Of a stretch of 64,000 nucleotides of DNA, positions 16,513 through 26,033 are shown piece after piece (positions within the stretch are counted from its first letter, which is position 1; every line of letters begins with the position of its first letter). A model generated the notes under the pieces. That model did not search any database, was not told where the DNA came from, and saw nothing but the letters and a program-made list of their open reading frames with translations. Location: positions 1,364,001 through 1,428,000 of the forward strand of contig JADJPW010000001.1 in NCBI GenBank assembly GCA_016713035.1, given 5' to 3'. The translations under genes were made by a program, and so were the position numbers. The stretch is from Verrucomicrobiaceae bacterium. Its GTDB lineage: Bacteria > Verrucomicrobiota > Verrucomicrobiia > Verrucomicrobiales > Verrucomicrobiaceae.

Positions 16513-19297
16513 ATGGCAAAGAAACCGACTACCACCAAGTCTGTCGAAACTCTCACGCACGACGAAGCGAAGAGGAAGAACATTCCTACCGCAGAGTTTC
16601 AGTCTGTCCTCAAACAAGAGGAGCAGCATCCGGTGCGCGTTGCCTATGACAGACGCAACCGTGATCTTGATCCGCAGCTTGTCTGGCGCGGCAAGGATGA
16701 GCAGGACTGGAGCGACCTCGTTGTCCATGCGCCCCCGCTCTACATTCAGGAGAAGGTTCATCCGAAAGCTTTGATTGATGATCTGTTGCGCGAGACGAAA
16801 GAGCGTGAACACGAAGCGGGACTCACCACCGCCGACCTCTTCGCCGACTTCAACGGCATCCCGAAGGGCGCGGACAAAACCGAATTCTATGCCCACGACC
16901 AGAACTGGTCCAACCGCATGATCCTGGGCGACTCGCTCCAGGTCATGGCCAGCCTGGCCGAGCGCGAGGGCCTGCGCGGGCGCGTGCAGTGCATCTACTT
17001 CGACCCGCCCTACGGCATCAAGTTCAACAGCAACTTCCAGTGGTCCACCACCAGCCGCGACGTGAAGGACGGCAAGGCCGACCACATCACCCGCGAGCCC
17101 GAGCAGGTCAAAGCCTTCCGCGACACCTGGCGCGACGGCATCCACAGCTACCTCACCTACCTGCGGGACCGGCTCACCGTCGCCCGCGATCTCCTCACCG
17201 ATTCCGGCTCCATCTTCGTGCAGATCGGCGATGAAAATGTCCACCGCGTCCGGGCGGTGATGGATGAGGTGTTTGGGGAGGACAACTTCATCTCAGTAAT
17301 CGCTTTTCAGAAAACTGGAGGATTCTCCAGCAGCAATTTGGACAACGTGCTCGACTTCATTGTCTGCTACTCGAAACAGAAGGAGCGTTTCAAATTCCGG
17401 CAACTATTTGGGTCTAAAGAGAGTTCAAAGAGCGGGGTCAAGAACTACTCGACCCTCGAACTTGAACTTGGCGTCACTCGCCCGCTTTCACGCGAGGAGC
17501 TAAATGATCCGTCAACAATTCCGGCTGGTTTGCGCCATTACGGCGTTCACGCAATCACAAGTTCTGGTTCAGGAAATGAACCTCAACCATTTCATTTCAA
17601 TGGGAGCCAGTGGGAGCCGAAAAAGAACGAGCACTGGAAGGCACAGTATCCAGAAGGAATGAAGCGGCTTGCTGAAGGCTGGGAGAGTCAAAGCGACGCC
17701 AAAGCGGATTGGCTACAAACGCTACTTCGATGACTTCGCGGCGTTCCAATTTCAAACCTATGGAACGACACTCGCGGAGAGATGGACATCGTTTATGTAG
17801 TTCAGACAAGCACTCGCATAGTCGAACGCTGCCTCCTCATGGCCACCGACCCCGGCGACCTCGTGCTCGACCCGACCTGCGGTTCCGGCACCACCGCCAC
17901 CGTCGCCGAGCAATGGGGCCGCCGCTGGATCACGATTGACACCTCGCGCGTGGCGCTGGCGCTGGCCCGTGCCCGCATCATGGGCGCGCGTTATCCCTTT
18001 TTACCTGCTGGCCGATTCCCGCGAGGGCCAGCTCAAGGAAGCCGAAGTCACCCGCACCGCGCCGAGTTCGCAGCCCGTGCAGGGGAACATCCGCCACGGC
18101 TTCGTCTATGAGCGCGTGCCGCACATCACGCTCAAGTCCATCGCCAACAACGCGGAGATCGATGTCATCTGGGACCAGTGGCAGGCGAAGCTGGAGCCGC
18201 TGCGCGAGAAGCTGAACGCCGCGCTCAAGACGATCTGGCAGGAGTGGGAGATTCCGCGCGATGCCGACGCCAAGTGGGCGGACGCTGCGAAGAAGCTGCA
18301 CGCCGACTGGTGGCAGGCGCGCATCGCCCGGCAGAAGGAGATTGACAAATCCATCGCCGCCAAGGCCGAGTTTGAATTTCTCTACGACAAGCCCTACGAA
18401 AACAAGAAGAGCGTTCGCGTTGCCGGTCCTTTCACCGTTGAAAGTCTTTCGCCTCACCGCGTCCTTGGCGTGGATGAAAATGACGAGTTGGTTGATACCC
18501 TGAAGGAAGACAGCGCCGAATACGGAGCGAAACAGTCCTTTCCCCAGATGATCCTTGAGAACCTGAAAGCCGCCGGTGTCCAGCAGGCGCACAAGGAGGA
18601 CAAGATTGTCTTCACTGCCCTCAATCCTTGGCCGGGCGAACTCGTATGCGCCGAAGGCAGCTACATGGAAGGAAGCGCAGAAAAACGCGCCGCGATCTTT
18701 ATTGGCCCTGAGTTTGGAACCGTGCAGCGTCAAGATCTCGTGCTTGCCGCACGAGAGGCCGGAGATGCTGATTTCGATGTTTTGATTGCCTGCGCCTTCA
18801 ACTACGAAGCGCACACGACCGAGTTCAACAAGCTGGGAAGAATCCCTGTGCTGAAGGCTCGCATGAATGCCGACCTTCACATGTCCGATGACCTCAAAAA
18901 CACCGGCAAGGGCAACCTCTTCGTCATCTTTGGTGAACCCGACATCACCATCCTGCCGGAGAAAGATGGGAAGGTCCGAGTGAAGGTGAACGGCGTTGAC
19001 GTGTTCCATCCCAACACTGGTGAAGTTCGCAGCGACGGCGCAGACGGCATTGCTTGCTGGTTCATTGACACGGACTACAACGAAGAGAGCTTCTTCGTGC
19101 GCCACGCCTATTTCCTTGGTGCCAACGACCCCTACAACTCCCTGAAAACGACGCTGAAGGCTGAGATTGATTACGAAGCCTGGGCGACGCTGAACAGCGA
19201 CACTTCACGTCCTTTCGAGAAACCAAAAAAAGGCCGCATCGCGGTGAAGGTCATCAATCACCTCGGAGACGAAGTGATGAAGGTATTCAAGGTATAG
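16513..19297 (+). pseudogene. Adenine-specific DNA methyltransferase (DPPY type), frameshifted
   Basis: About 925 aa when reconstructed. DPPYGIKFNSNFQW is motif IV of beta-class N6-adenine/N4-cytosine methylases, and LDPTCGSGTTATVAEQWGRR is the SAM-binding motif I. The frame changes near 17668 (where LKAGRVKATPKRIGYKRYFDD resumes), near 17750 (before NLWNDTRGEMDIVYV) and in a run of five T at about 17998 (with four T, YPFYLLADSREG follows). The C-terminal 430 aa carry a predicted target-recognition part and an extra beta-rich domain. It protects host DNA from the neighbouring helicase-nuclease; the next gene starts 5 bp downstream. Confidence 0.85.
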
Positions 19298-19301
19298 CAT
19301 C

Positions 19302-21380
19302 ATGGAATTCAGAATCGCCGACACTTTCACTGACAGCCTCGCCCGATTGACGGGCGATGAGCAGAAGGCCGTGAAGACGACGGCATTCGATTTGCAGCTC
19401 AATCCCGTCAACTCTGGCATGAGCTTTCACAAGCTCGACAAAGCAAAGGACAAGAATTTCTGGTCCGTGCGAGTCAACCGCGACATCCGCCTCATAGTTC
19501 ACAAGAGCGCAGCGAATCTGCTCTTGTGCTACGTTGACCATCACGACAAAGCATATAGCTGGGCGGAACGCCGCAAGCTGGAGACGCACCCGAAGACCGG
19601 CGCGGCTCAGCTCGTGGAGATACGCGAGACGGTTCAGGACATCATCGTTCCCAACTACGTTCAGCTTGAGCTTCCCGCCGCGCCGAAAGCCCGCAAGATT
19701 CTGTTCAGCCACATTTCGGATGATGAGCTTCTTGGTTACGGTGTCCCTCCTGAATGGCTTGCCGATGTCCGCCAAGCAGATGAAGACAGTCTGCTAGCGC
19801 TGGCTGACCGTCTGCCAAGTGAAGCAGCCGAAGCGCTTCTGGAGCTGGCAACAGGCGGTAAACCCCGTGTGCCGCAGCCCGTGCCGGCCACGACAGACCC
19901 ATTCGAGCATCCCGACGCGCAGCGCCGCTTCCGCGTAATGTCGAATGTGGAAGAACTGGAACGCGCCCTCGAATTTCCGTGGGACAAGTGGTCCGTCTTC
20001 CTGCATCCCGACCAACGCCAGTCCGTTGAGCGCAACTACAACGGCCCGGCCCGCGTCTCGGGCTCCGCTGGAACTGGCAAGACAATTGTCGCCGTGCATC
20101 GAGCTGTGCATCTCGCCAAGCAGAACCCAAACACCAGGGTATTGTTGACGACCTTTTCTCACATCCTCGCCAACTCGCTCCGGCTCAAACTCCGCAGGCT
20201 CATCAGCAACGAGCCTCGCCTTGCCGAAAGGCTCGAAGTCCATTCCATCAACACGATAGGAACCCGCCTCTACAAGTCGCACTTTGGTGCAGCAAATCTT
20301 GCCACCCGTGAGGACATCTCACAGTGCATCGCTGCCGCCTCGAAAGAAGTCGGCGGACACAAGTTCAGCAATCAGTTCCTTTTCACGGAATGGGAACAGA
20401 TCGTGGATGCCTGGCAATTGAACTCATGGGAATCTTACCGCGACGTGACACGTCTTGGTCGCAAGACACGCCTCCCTGAAGCACAACGCGCCGTGCTCTG
20501 GCAAATCTTTGAGCGCACCCGCGCCAGCCTTTCCAGCCGCAAGCTCATCACTCATGCCGAGATGTTCACCAAACTCGCCGGAGCGATCCAGAAGGACAAG
20601 AACCCGCCATTTGAGTTTGCAGTGGTGGACGAGGCGCAGGACATCGGCATTGCCCACCTGCGGTTCCTTGCCGCCATCGGCGAGCGCCGACCGGATGCCC
20701 TGTTTTTCGCCGGTGATCTTGGGCAGCGCATCTTCCAGCAGCCCTTCTCATGGCTCGCCTTGGGCGTGGACATTCGCGGGCGCTCCCGCAACCTCCGTGT
20801 CAACTATCGCACTTCCCACCAAATTCGCACCCAGGCCGACCGGCTGCTTGGTCCCGAAGTCTCGGATGTTGATGGCAACACCGAGCAGCGCGGCGACACG
20901 GTTTCCGTGTTCAACGGCCCGCCTCCTGCCATTCAGGTCTTCAATTCCAACGAGGAGGAAATCAATGCCGTTGCCGAGTGGCTTTCAGCCCGCACCAAGG
21001 AGGGTGTCGCGCCGCACGAGTTCGGCGTGTTTGTTCGTTCCGACGCCGAAATTCCACGCGCCCGCGAGGCGGTGAAGCAGGCCGGACTTGAACACAAGAT
21101 TCTGGACGAGAATGTCGAGACCACGACCGGCTTTGCTTCCATCTGCACCATGCACCTCGCCAAAGGTCTTGAGTTCCGCGCCGTGGCAGTCATGGCCTGC
21201 GACGATGAAGTTCTGCCATTACAGGAGCGCATCGAATCCGTCGCCGACGACGCCGATTTGGAGGAGGTTTACAACACCGAGCGCCATTTGCTCTATGTCG
21301 CCTGCACTCGCGCACGCGACCAGCTTCTCATTACCGGCATCGCGCCGGCTTCGGAGTTTCTTGAAGATTTGCGAGTATGA
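19302..21380 (+). CDS. RelE-like domain fused to UvrD/PcrA-type helicase
   Basis: The intact protein has 692 aa. Residues 1-90 (FWSVRVNRDIRLIVHK and AANLLLCYVDHHDKAYSWAE) look like a RelE/ParE-type toxin fold. A linker leads to a superfamily 1 helicase: Walker A SGSAGTGKTIVAVHRA at about residue 250, Walker B AVVDEAQDIG, LRVNYRTSHQI (motif IV), TMHLAKGLEFRAV (motif V) and LYVACTRARDQLLI (motif VI). It is the third gene of the restriction-type locus and probably acts on the same foreign DNA; whether the RelE-like part cuts RNA or only binds cannot be told. It is one of the few long genes of element B without a frameshift. Confidence 0.85.
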   Translation: MEFRIADTFTDSLARLTGDEQKAVKTTAFDLQLNPVNSGMSFHKLDKAKDKNFWSVRVNRDIRLIVHKSAANLLLCYVDHHDKAYSWAERRKLETHPKTGAAQLVEIRETVQDIIVPNYVQLELPAAPKARKILFSHISDDELLGYGVPPEWLADVRQADEDSLLALADRLPSEAAEALLELATGGKPRVPQPVPATTDPFEHPDAQRRFRVMSNVEELERALEFPWDKWSVFLHPDQRQSVERNYNGPARVSGSAGTGKTIVAVHRAVHLAKQNPNTRVLLTTFSHILANSLRLKLRRLISNEPRLAERLEVHSINTIGTRLYKSHFGAANLATREDISQCIAAASKEVGGHKFSNQFLFTEWEQIVDAWQLNSWESYRDVTRLGRKTRLPEAQRAVLWQIFERTRASLSSRKLITHAEMFTKLAGAIQKDKNPPFEFAVVDEAQDIGIAHLRFLAAIGERRPDALFFAGDLGQRIFQQPFSWLALGVDIRGRSRNLRVNYRTSHQIRTQADRLLGPEVSDVDGNTEQRGDTVSVFNGPPPAIQVFNSNEEEINAVAEWLSARTKEGVAPHEFGVFVRSDAEIPRAREAVKQAGLEHKILDENVETTTGFASICTMHLAKGLEFRAVAVMACDDEVLPLQERIESVADDADLEEVYNTERHLLYVACTRARDQLLITGIAPASEFLEDLRV

Positions 21381-21456
21381 TCGCTTCCTCCCATGTCCGT
21401 TAGCAGCTCCCTCAACGGGAGGAGACACAGCCTACGGCGCGAATTGACCCCGGCCC

Positions 21457-21984
21457 TCATTCTTGGATGTAGCCTAGATTCTTGAGTCGGTTGACGAGAG
21501 CCTGAGTGCTCACACCATATTTGCGGGCGAGACCATGCAGGAAATCATCATCCAAAAGATCGACATACTCTTCGTTCTCCAAATCCTTTTTCAGAAATTC
21601 TCTCGGCATAAGTAGTGACGCCGCGAAGAAATTGGCTTCTTGCTCTGCTTCATCTGTTCCCTGACTCGACACGTCATTTCTCAGTCGAACGCGGAATTCA
21701 TGATCGACATGTAGCTGCTCCTGATCATGGAGAAGCAAATGGCCGAGTTCATGCGAAATTGTGAAGTTCTGCCGCGCTGCGGAATGGCGTGTATTGACAC
21801 CGATAACAGATTGCGCTTTGTCGCGATATAGAAAGCCTGACAAGTCACCTTCGAGCGCATCGACAAAGATTCGCGCGCCTTTAGCCTTGGCTATCCGTGA
21901 AACCCCAACTGGAGCCTCAACGATATTGCTCTCAGCAAGCAAGGCTTCGACCATTGCTTCAATTCTTCTTTTACGAATTGCCAT
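21457..21984 (-). CDS. ImmA/IrrE-family metallopeptidase
   Basis: 175 aa from ATG 21984, chosen because AGGAGG stands 6 bases upstream; the frame is open for 12 more codons. SHELGHLLLH carries the HExxH zinc motif of ImmA/IrrE (M78) peptidases, and EANFFAASLLMP is the typical following helix with the third ligand Glu. In ICEBs1 and phages, ImmA cleaves the XRE repressor encoded beside it to start excision. The same arrangement is seen here: the start lies within the end of the XRE gene (14-bp overlap). Confidence 0.9.
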   Translation of the reverse strand: MAIRKRRIEAMVEALLAESNIVEAPVGVSRIAKAKGARIFVDALEGDLSGFLYRDKAQSVIGVNTRHSAARQNFTISHELGHLLLHDQEQLHVDHEFRVRLRNDVSSQGTDEAEQEANFFAASLLMPREFLKKDLENEEYVDLLDDDFLHGLARKYGVSTQALVNRLKNLGYIQE

Positions 21985-22324
21985 TTGATCCTCCTGTTTT
22001 GATGCCAATGCCGCTTTCAATGAACGCTAGTTCCTTGTCTCCACGCAATTGCATTCCGACCATCGCCTTCACATCGACTGGTTCTGTTGCGGCAATAGCA
22101 CGCGGAAGCAATTCCAACACGTCAACCTTCAATTGCTCGACGATATCACAGAACGTATGCAGAGGAGGATGCTGCCGACCGCTTTCAATGTTGGTGAGTG
22201 AAGTGCGAGTCAGGCCGATCAGTTTGGCTAAAGCATCTTGAGAGAGCTTGTGCCGTTTACGACATTTTCGGATATTTTGTCCGAGCCTATGATAAAACAT
22301 CGCTTGCTGTGGTGCATTCTTCAT
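21971..22324 (-). CDS. XRE-family repressor (ImmR-like)
   Basis: The protein has 117 aa. The HTH is at residues 15-70: NIRKCRKRHKLSQDALAKL, then IGLTRTSLTNIESGRQHPP. The C-terminal half (VGMQLRGDKELAFIES) may be the part recognised by the metallopeptidase. It forms an operon with the ImmA-like gene and lies about 57 bp from a perfect palindrome (22381-22399), so autoregulation and control of the divergent defence genes are likely (inference). Confidence 0.85.
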   Translation of the reverse strand: MKNAPQQAMFYHRLGQNIRKCRKRHKLSQDALAKLIGLTRTSLTNIESGRQHPPLHTFCDIVEQLKVDVLELLPRAIAATEPVDVKAMVGMQLRGDKELAFIESGIGIKTGGSNGNS

Positions 22325-22380
22325 TTCTCATCCATGCCAGAAGGATAACTGGACTTCTCTCCAATGTCAACAGTAAAAAC

Positions 22381-22399
22381 ATGTTTGCGGTGCAAACAT
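22381..22399. promoter_or_regulatory. Probable operator of the XRE repressor
   Basis: ATGTTTGC-ggt-GCAAACAT is a perfect 8-bp inverted repeat with a 3-bp centre, in the gap between the XRE gene (minus) and the rightward DUF3892/CBASS genes. An AT-rich promoter-like stretch (TTTATATGCTAGAAT, 22423-22437) follows on the right. Confidence 0.6.
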
Positions 22400-22488
22400 A
22401 CAAATAAAGATTGCATCGGCAACTTTATATGCTAGAATCGTCCTCGAAATGGCAGCAGAATGCTCCAACCCAAGGAAGGAAATAATTT

Positions 22489-22773
22489 ATGGCAGACGCC
22501 CAGATTACATGTATCACCAAAACAAATCCGCAGAGTCCCCACGAGCACATCACTCATGTTGGAAATCCGGCCGCTGGATGGAAATGGACCCGCGAAGCGG
22601 TCATTTATCAGCATTGACGACAAGACCAATACTTTTTCGTCATTGATCCTCACAATGGCAAGCGCTCAAACGTCGGTGTCGTGCGCCCGACTGGCAGGCC
22701 CGCATATTTGCGCACCCACGCAGATGGAGACTGGAACGACAATCTGCTTTCCCTCAATCAATGTCCGCTGTGA
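22489..22773 (+). pseudogene. DUF3892-like small protein with in-frame TGA
   Basis: From ATG 22489 (good AAGGAAGG site upstream) the frame reads ADAQITCITKTNPQSPHEHI, then THVGNPAAGWKWTREAVIYQ, stops at TGA 22615-22617, and continues in the same frame with QYFFVIDPHNGKRSNVGVV, RTHADGDWNDNLLSLNQCPL. The two parts together are a complete DUF3892-like protein of about 94 aa, so a single base change explains the stop. Function of the family is unknown. It may be the first gene of the CBASS transcript. Confidence 0.65.
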
Positions 22774-22852
22774 TACATTTCAGAGGAACGTGTGACTGCT
22801 CAGGTCCACTCAGGGCGATTGCGAACGAGCTAACCCGACGGATTATTTGAAA

Positions 22853-24003
22853 ATGGCTAAGGAGGTTAGCAGAAAAATCAATCCGAAGGTCGAGCGTGAG
22901 CTGTGGGGCCGCGCCGCCGCCCGTTGCCAGTTCAGCGATTGCAACCGCCTTCTCTACAAGTCTCCAGTAACGCAGGAAAAGGTGAATGTGGCCGAAATGG
23001 CTCACATCTACTCTTTCTCCGAAGACGGTCCGCGCGGTTGGGGCCCCTTCAAACTCAAACCAAAGGGCTTGAATGACATCCGAAATCTCATGCTGGTCTG
23101 TCATGATTGCCACAAGACCATTGACCAGGACAAAGGCGGCAAGCGCTACTCAGCCGCGCTACTCAAACAGTGGAAAGAGGAGCACGAGACAAGAATCCGA
23201 GTAGTGACCGGAATCTTCCCCAGCAAAAAATCGCACGTCGTTCTTTACGGTGCGCGAATCGGCTCAGAGCTTTCCCCGCTTCAAAACGACGCCGCCATTC
23301 AAGCCATGTTCCCGAACTGGAACCCCGCCGATGAGAGGTCCGTCAATCTCTCAATGACTTCTGCCCTCGATGATAGCACACCTGAGTTTTGGAGTGCCGA
23401 GGCAGCGCCTCTGAGAACAGAATTTGCTCAGCAAATCCGAACCCGAGTTGAGGATGCAAAACCAAACCACTTTTCGATTTTCACGCTTGCCCCCAGCCGT
23501 TGCTAATCCTGCTTGGCTCCTTGTTCACTGAAAAGGTGCCCGCGAATGTTTTCCAACTTCACAGAGAACCAAAAACATGGGAGTGGCAGCCTCACCCCGA
23601 GAACTGCAACTTCATCATCAATCAGCCGGCCAGCACGTCCGGCCAGCCCGTTCTCATCATTTCCCTGAGCGCCCGCATCGCTCACGACAGAATCACAAAT
23701 GTTCTGCAAGGAGAGCATTCAATCTGGGAGTTGACAATTGCAGACCCCCACAACGATTTTCTGAAATCAGAAGCACAGTTGGCAATGTTTCGCGAAGCAA
23801 CGCGAAAGCTCATGGTGGCTATCAAATCAGCCCACCCTTCCGCGACTGAATTACCAATTTTCCCCGCCATGCCCGTCGCCTGTGCTGTCGAGCTTGGCCG
23901 CATCCGAATGCCTAAAGCAGAACTGCCTTGGGTGCTCTTCGACCAAAATAACAAGCACAACGGATTCATCAAAACCTTAACCATCGGACACAGCCATGAG
24001 TAA
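22853..24003 (+). pseudogene. cap5: CBASS effector: HNH nuclease-SAVED (Cap5-like), frameshifted
   Basis: The N-terminal frame has an HNH nuclease domain: CQFSDCNRLLY, AHIYSFSEDGPRG, then LNDIRNLMLVCHDCHKTIDQ. It stops at about 23504, where restoring one C in the run near 23491-23495 continues as LAPQPLLILLGSLF into the SAVED domain (VFQLHREPKTWEWQP, LPIFPAMPVACAVELGRIRM, LPWVLFDQNN). HNH-SAVED proteins are CBASS effectors: SAVED binds a cyclic oligonucleotide made by the CD-NTase and activates DNA degradation. Reconstructed length is about 380 aa. The end overlaps the CD-NTase start. ATG 22853 is preferred over TTG 22847. Confidence 0.88.
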
Positions 24004-25194
24004 CAGAAGCATCAACCACATCATCGCGGAAATCGCGAAGACCCTCGAAATTCCACCATCAGCCTATGACAAAGCGGAAGCCCGTTACAAAGACCTGGGC
24101 GAGTGGCTCAACAGGCCGGAATCACACTGCTATAAATTCAGTCCTCACATCTACCCACAAGGCTCATTCCGATTTGGGACGGTCGTAAGACCACTTCATG
24201 AAGACGCGGAATATGACCTCGATCTAGGCTCGCGATTGCGCACGGGCATCAGCAAAGCAATTCACACGCAAAAACAGCTCAAGTCCATCGTCGGCCTCGA
24301 CCTTGAAGCTTACCGCAAGGCAAGACAGATTGAGAGCAAGTTGGAGGAAAAACATCGTTGCTGGCGTTTGCAATACGCTGACGAACTCAGTTTCCATTTG
24401 GACGCCGTGCCATCCATCCCCCAAGACCAACAGCAGCAAAGATTCCTCAAAGAGGCAATGGTTAAGGCAGGCTCGCTGGACACGCTTGCTCAAAGCGTGG
24501 CGAGCCACGCGGGTGCAATTACCGACAATCGCCATCCTGATTACGATAAAATCACCCCCAATTGGCGCATCAGTAATTCCGAGGGCTATGCCCTCTGGTT
24601 TGAATCGCGAATGAAACTCGCGCCGGAGCTGCTGCAAGAACACGCATTCATGGCAAAGGTCGCAGAGTTGACGATCTTCCTGCGCGCAAATGGAATTCGC
24701 CTCTTCAACAGTCCGTCAAGATTCTAAAGCGTCACCGCGACGTGATGTTTTCGGATGAACCTGATGGGCAGCCCATTTCAATTATCCTCACCACTCTCGC
24801 GGCGGCGGCATATCGCGGCGAGCAGGATGTTGCAACAGCGTTGGAAAGAATCCTGACGGACATGGGCAACTACGTCCTACCGAACAAGCCTCGTGTGCCC
24901 AACCCCGTCAACCCGTCAGAAGATTTTGCCGACAAGTGGTATGACCCCAAATACCGGCACCTCAATCTGGAGAAGAATTTTGGGGATTGGCTCCACCAAG
25001 CACGGGTGGATTTCAACATCCTACAAAACGCCCACGATACAAAGGTCATCCTTGAGCAAGCCTCATCCAAGTTTGCGACAAACCTCAATGAGGCAAACGT
25101 CCGTGATGCGCTCGGCATTTCTTCAGTCAATGTGGTGACAACGCCAAAGGTTCATTCCATTCAGGCACCCGCAAAACCTTGGATGGCCTGTTAG
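23996..25194 (+). pseudogene. CD-NTase (cGAS/DncV-like nucleotidyltransferase), frameshifted
   Basis: PQGSFRFGTVVRP followed by EYDLDLG is the active-site signature of CD-NTases (GS motif and DxD metal ligands). The C-terminal half SVKILKRHRDVMFSDEPDGQ, then PISIILTTLAAAAYRGEQDV is the helical part of the family. The frame changes near 24665: the first frame drifts into a nonsense tail, while the other reads DDLPARKWNSPLQQSVKILK. Reconstructed length is about 400 aa. Role: synthesis of the cyclic nucleotide alarm signal on phage infection, which activates the HNH-SAVED effector encoded upstream (8-bp overlap). The C-terminal tail is the expected target of conjugation by the E2 encoded next. 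Confidence 0.88.
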
Positions 25195-25197
25195 CTG

Positions 25198-25938
25198 ATG
25201 GGAAGAAGAAACATCAATGGCCTATCTGAGTTTTTACATGATTACCCAAAGATGGCTTTGCGGCCATCTACGGGAACATCCACTTTGATTAAAGGCGATT
25301 TTAGCTTCGTGGCGAACCACGAAGCCGCCGGTGAAATCCAGGATTCCTTCGCTTTGCGTGTCGAGATCCCGCCCGCCTTTCCAAAAGACTTACCCAAAGT
25401 AACCTAGATCGGGGGACGCATTCCCAGGGATGACGACACCTTCCATGTGAACAAAACTGACGGCTCGCTCTGTCTCGGTTCGCCAATCGGGTTGCTAAAA
25501 AAACTTGCGCGCTCACCAACTCTCGTCGGCTTCGCAGAGCACTGCCTCATCCCGTATCTTTACGCCATTTCTCATAAACTGATCCATGGAGGACCGTTGC
25601 TTTTCGGCGAGTTGGCACATGGCAGCCCTGGAATGTTGGCGGACTACATCAACATTTTTAGGCTCAAAAATCCGTATCAGGTGCGCGAGGCTCTTCTGCT
25701 TTTAGGCATGAAAAAGCGTCGTGCGAACAAGCTTCCCTGCCCCTGTGGGTGCGGACTCCGCACAGGAAAGTGCAAATTCAATTGGACCTTGCGCGAGTTT
25801 CGACAAATGGCGGGCAGACGTTGGTTTCGGACCCAGCTTGAGGGCTGGAGTCTGCGCCCTCCGATTCAAAAAATAGACCCCAAAGATTTCAGCAAGGACA
25901 GGCGACTGCGGAGCAAAAGCTCGACTCCAATCTTGTAG
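25198..25938 (+). pseudogene. Prokaryotic E2-like conjugating protein of CBASS, in-frame amber stop
   Basis: The frame reads SFALRVEIPPAFPKDLPKVT, then TAG at 25405-25407, then IGGRIPRDDDTFHVNKTDGS and LCLGSP in the same frame to 25938, about 246 aa in total. The proline-rich strand, the HVN segment and the cysteine in SLCLG match prokaryotic E2 domains of CBASS, which conjugate the CD-NTase C terminus to prime it. GAG to TAG is the simplest explanation of the stop. A C-terminal CPCGCGLRTGKC cluster is a probable zinc knuckle. There is no E1 or JAB gene, so this is the short E2-only form. It starts 3 bp after the CD-NTase stop. Confidence 0.82.
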
Positions 25939-25960
25939 CAGGCTTTCTTGAGAACCTGCT
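25937..25960 (+). terminator. Hairpin at the end of the CBASS operon
   Basis: AGCAGG-c-TTTCT-TG-AGAA-CCTGCT gives a 10-bp stem with a small bulge, overlapping the E2 stop codon. No T-run follows, so it may be a weak terminator or a 3' protective hairpin. Confidence 0.4.
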
Positions 25961-26033
25961 TGAGCAATAAAAGCTAGATTTATAGCTCAAAATATGAGAT
26001 GATTGTGAGGTATAAACAGAGGAGCTTTACATC

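Noticed and set aside
17978..19105. A 375-codon minus-strand frame in the methylase region
   Set aside because: Antisense shadow; the plus strand holds the methylase C-terminal part, which continues the motif-bearing frame.
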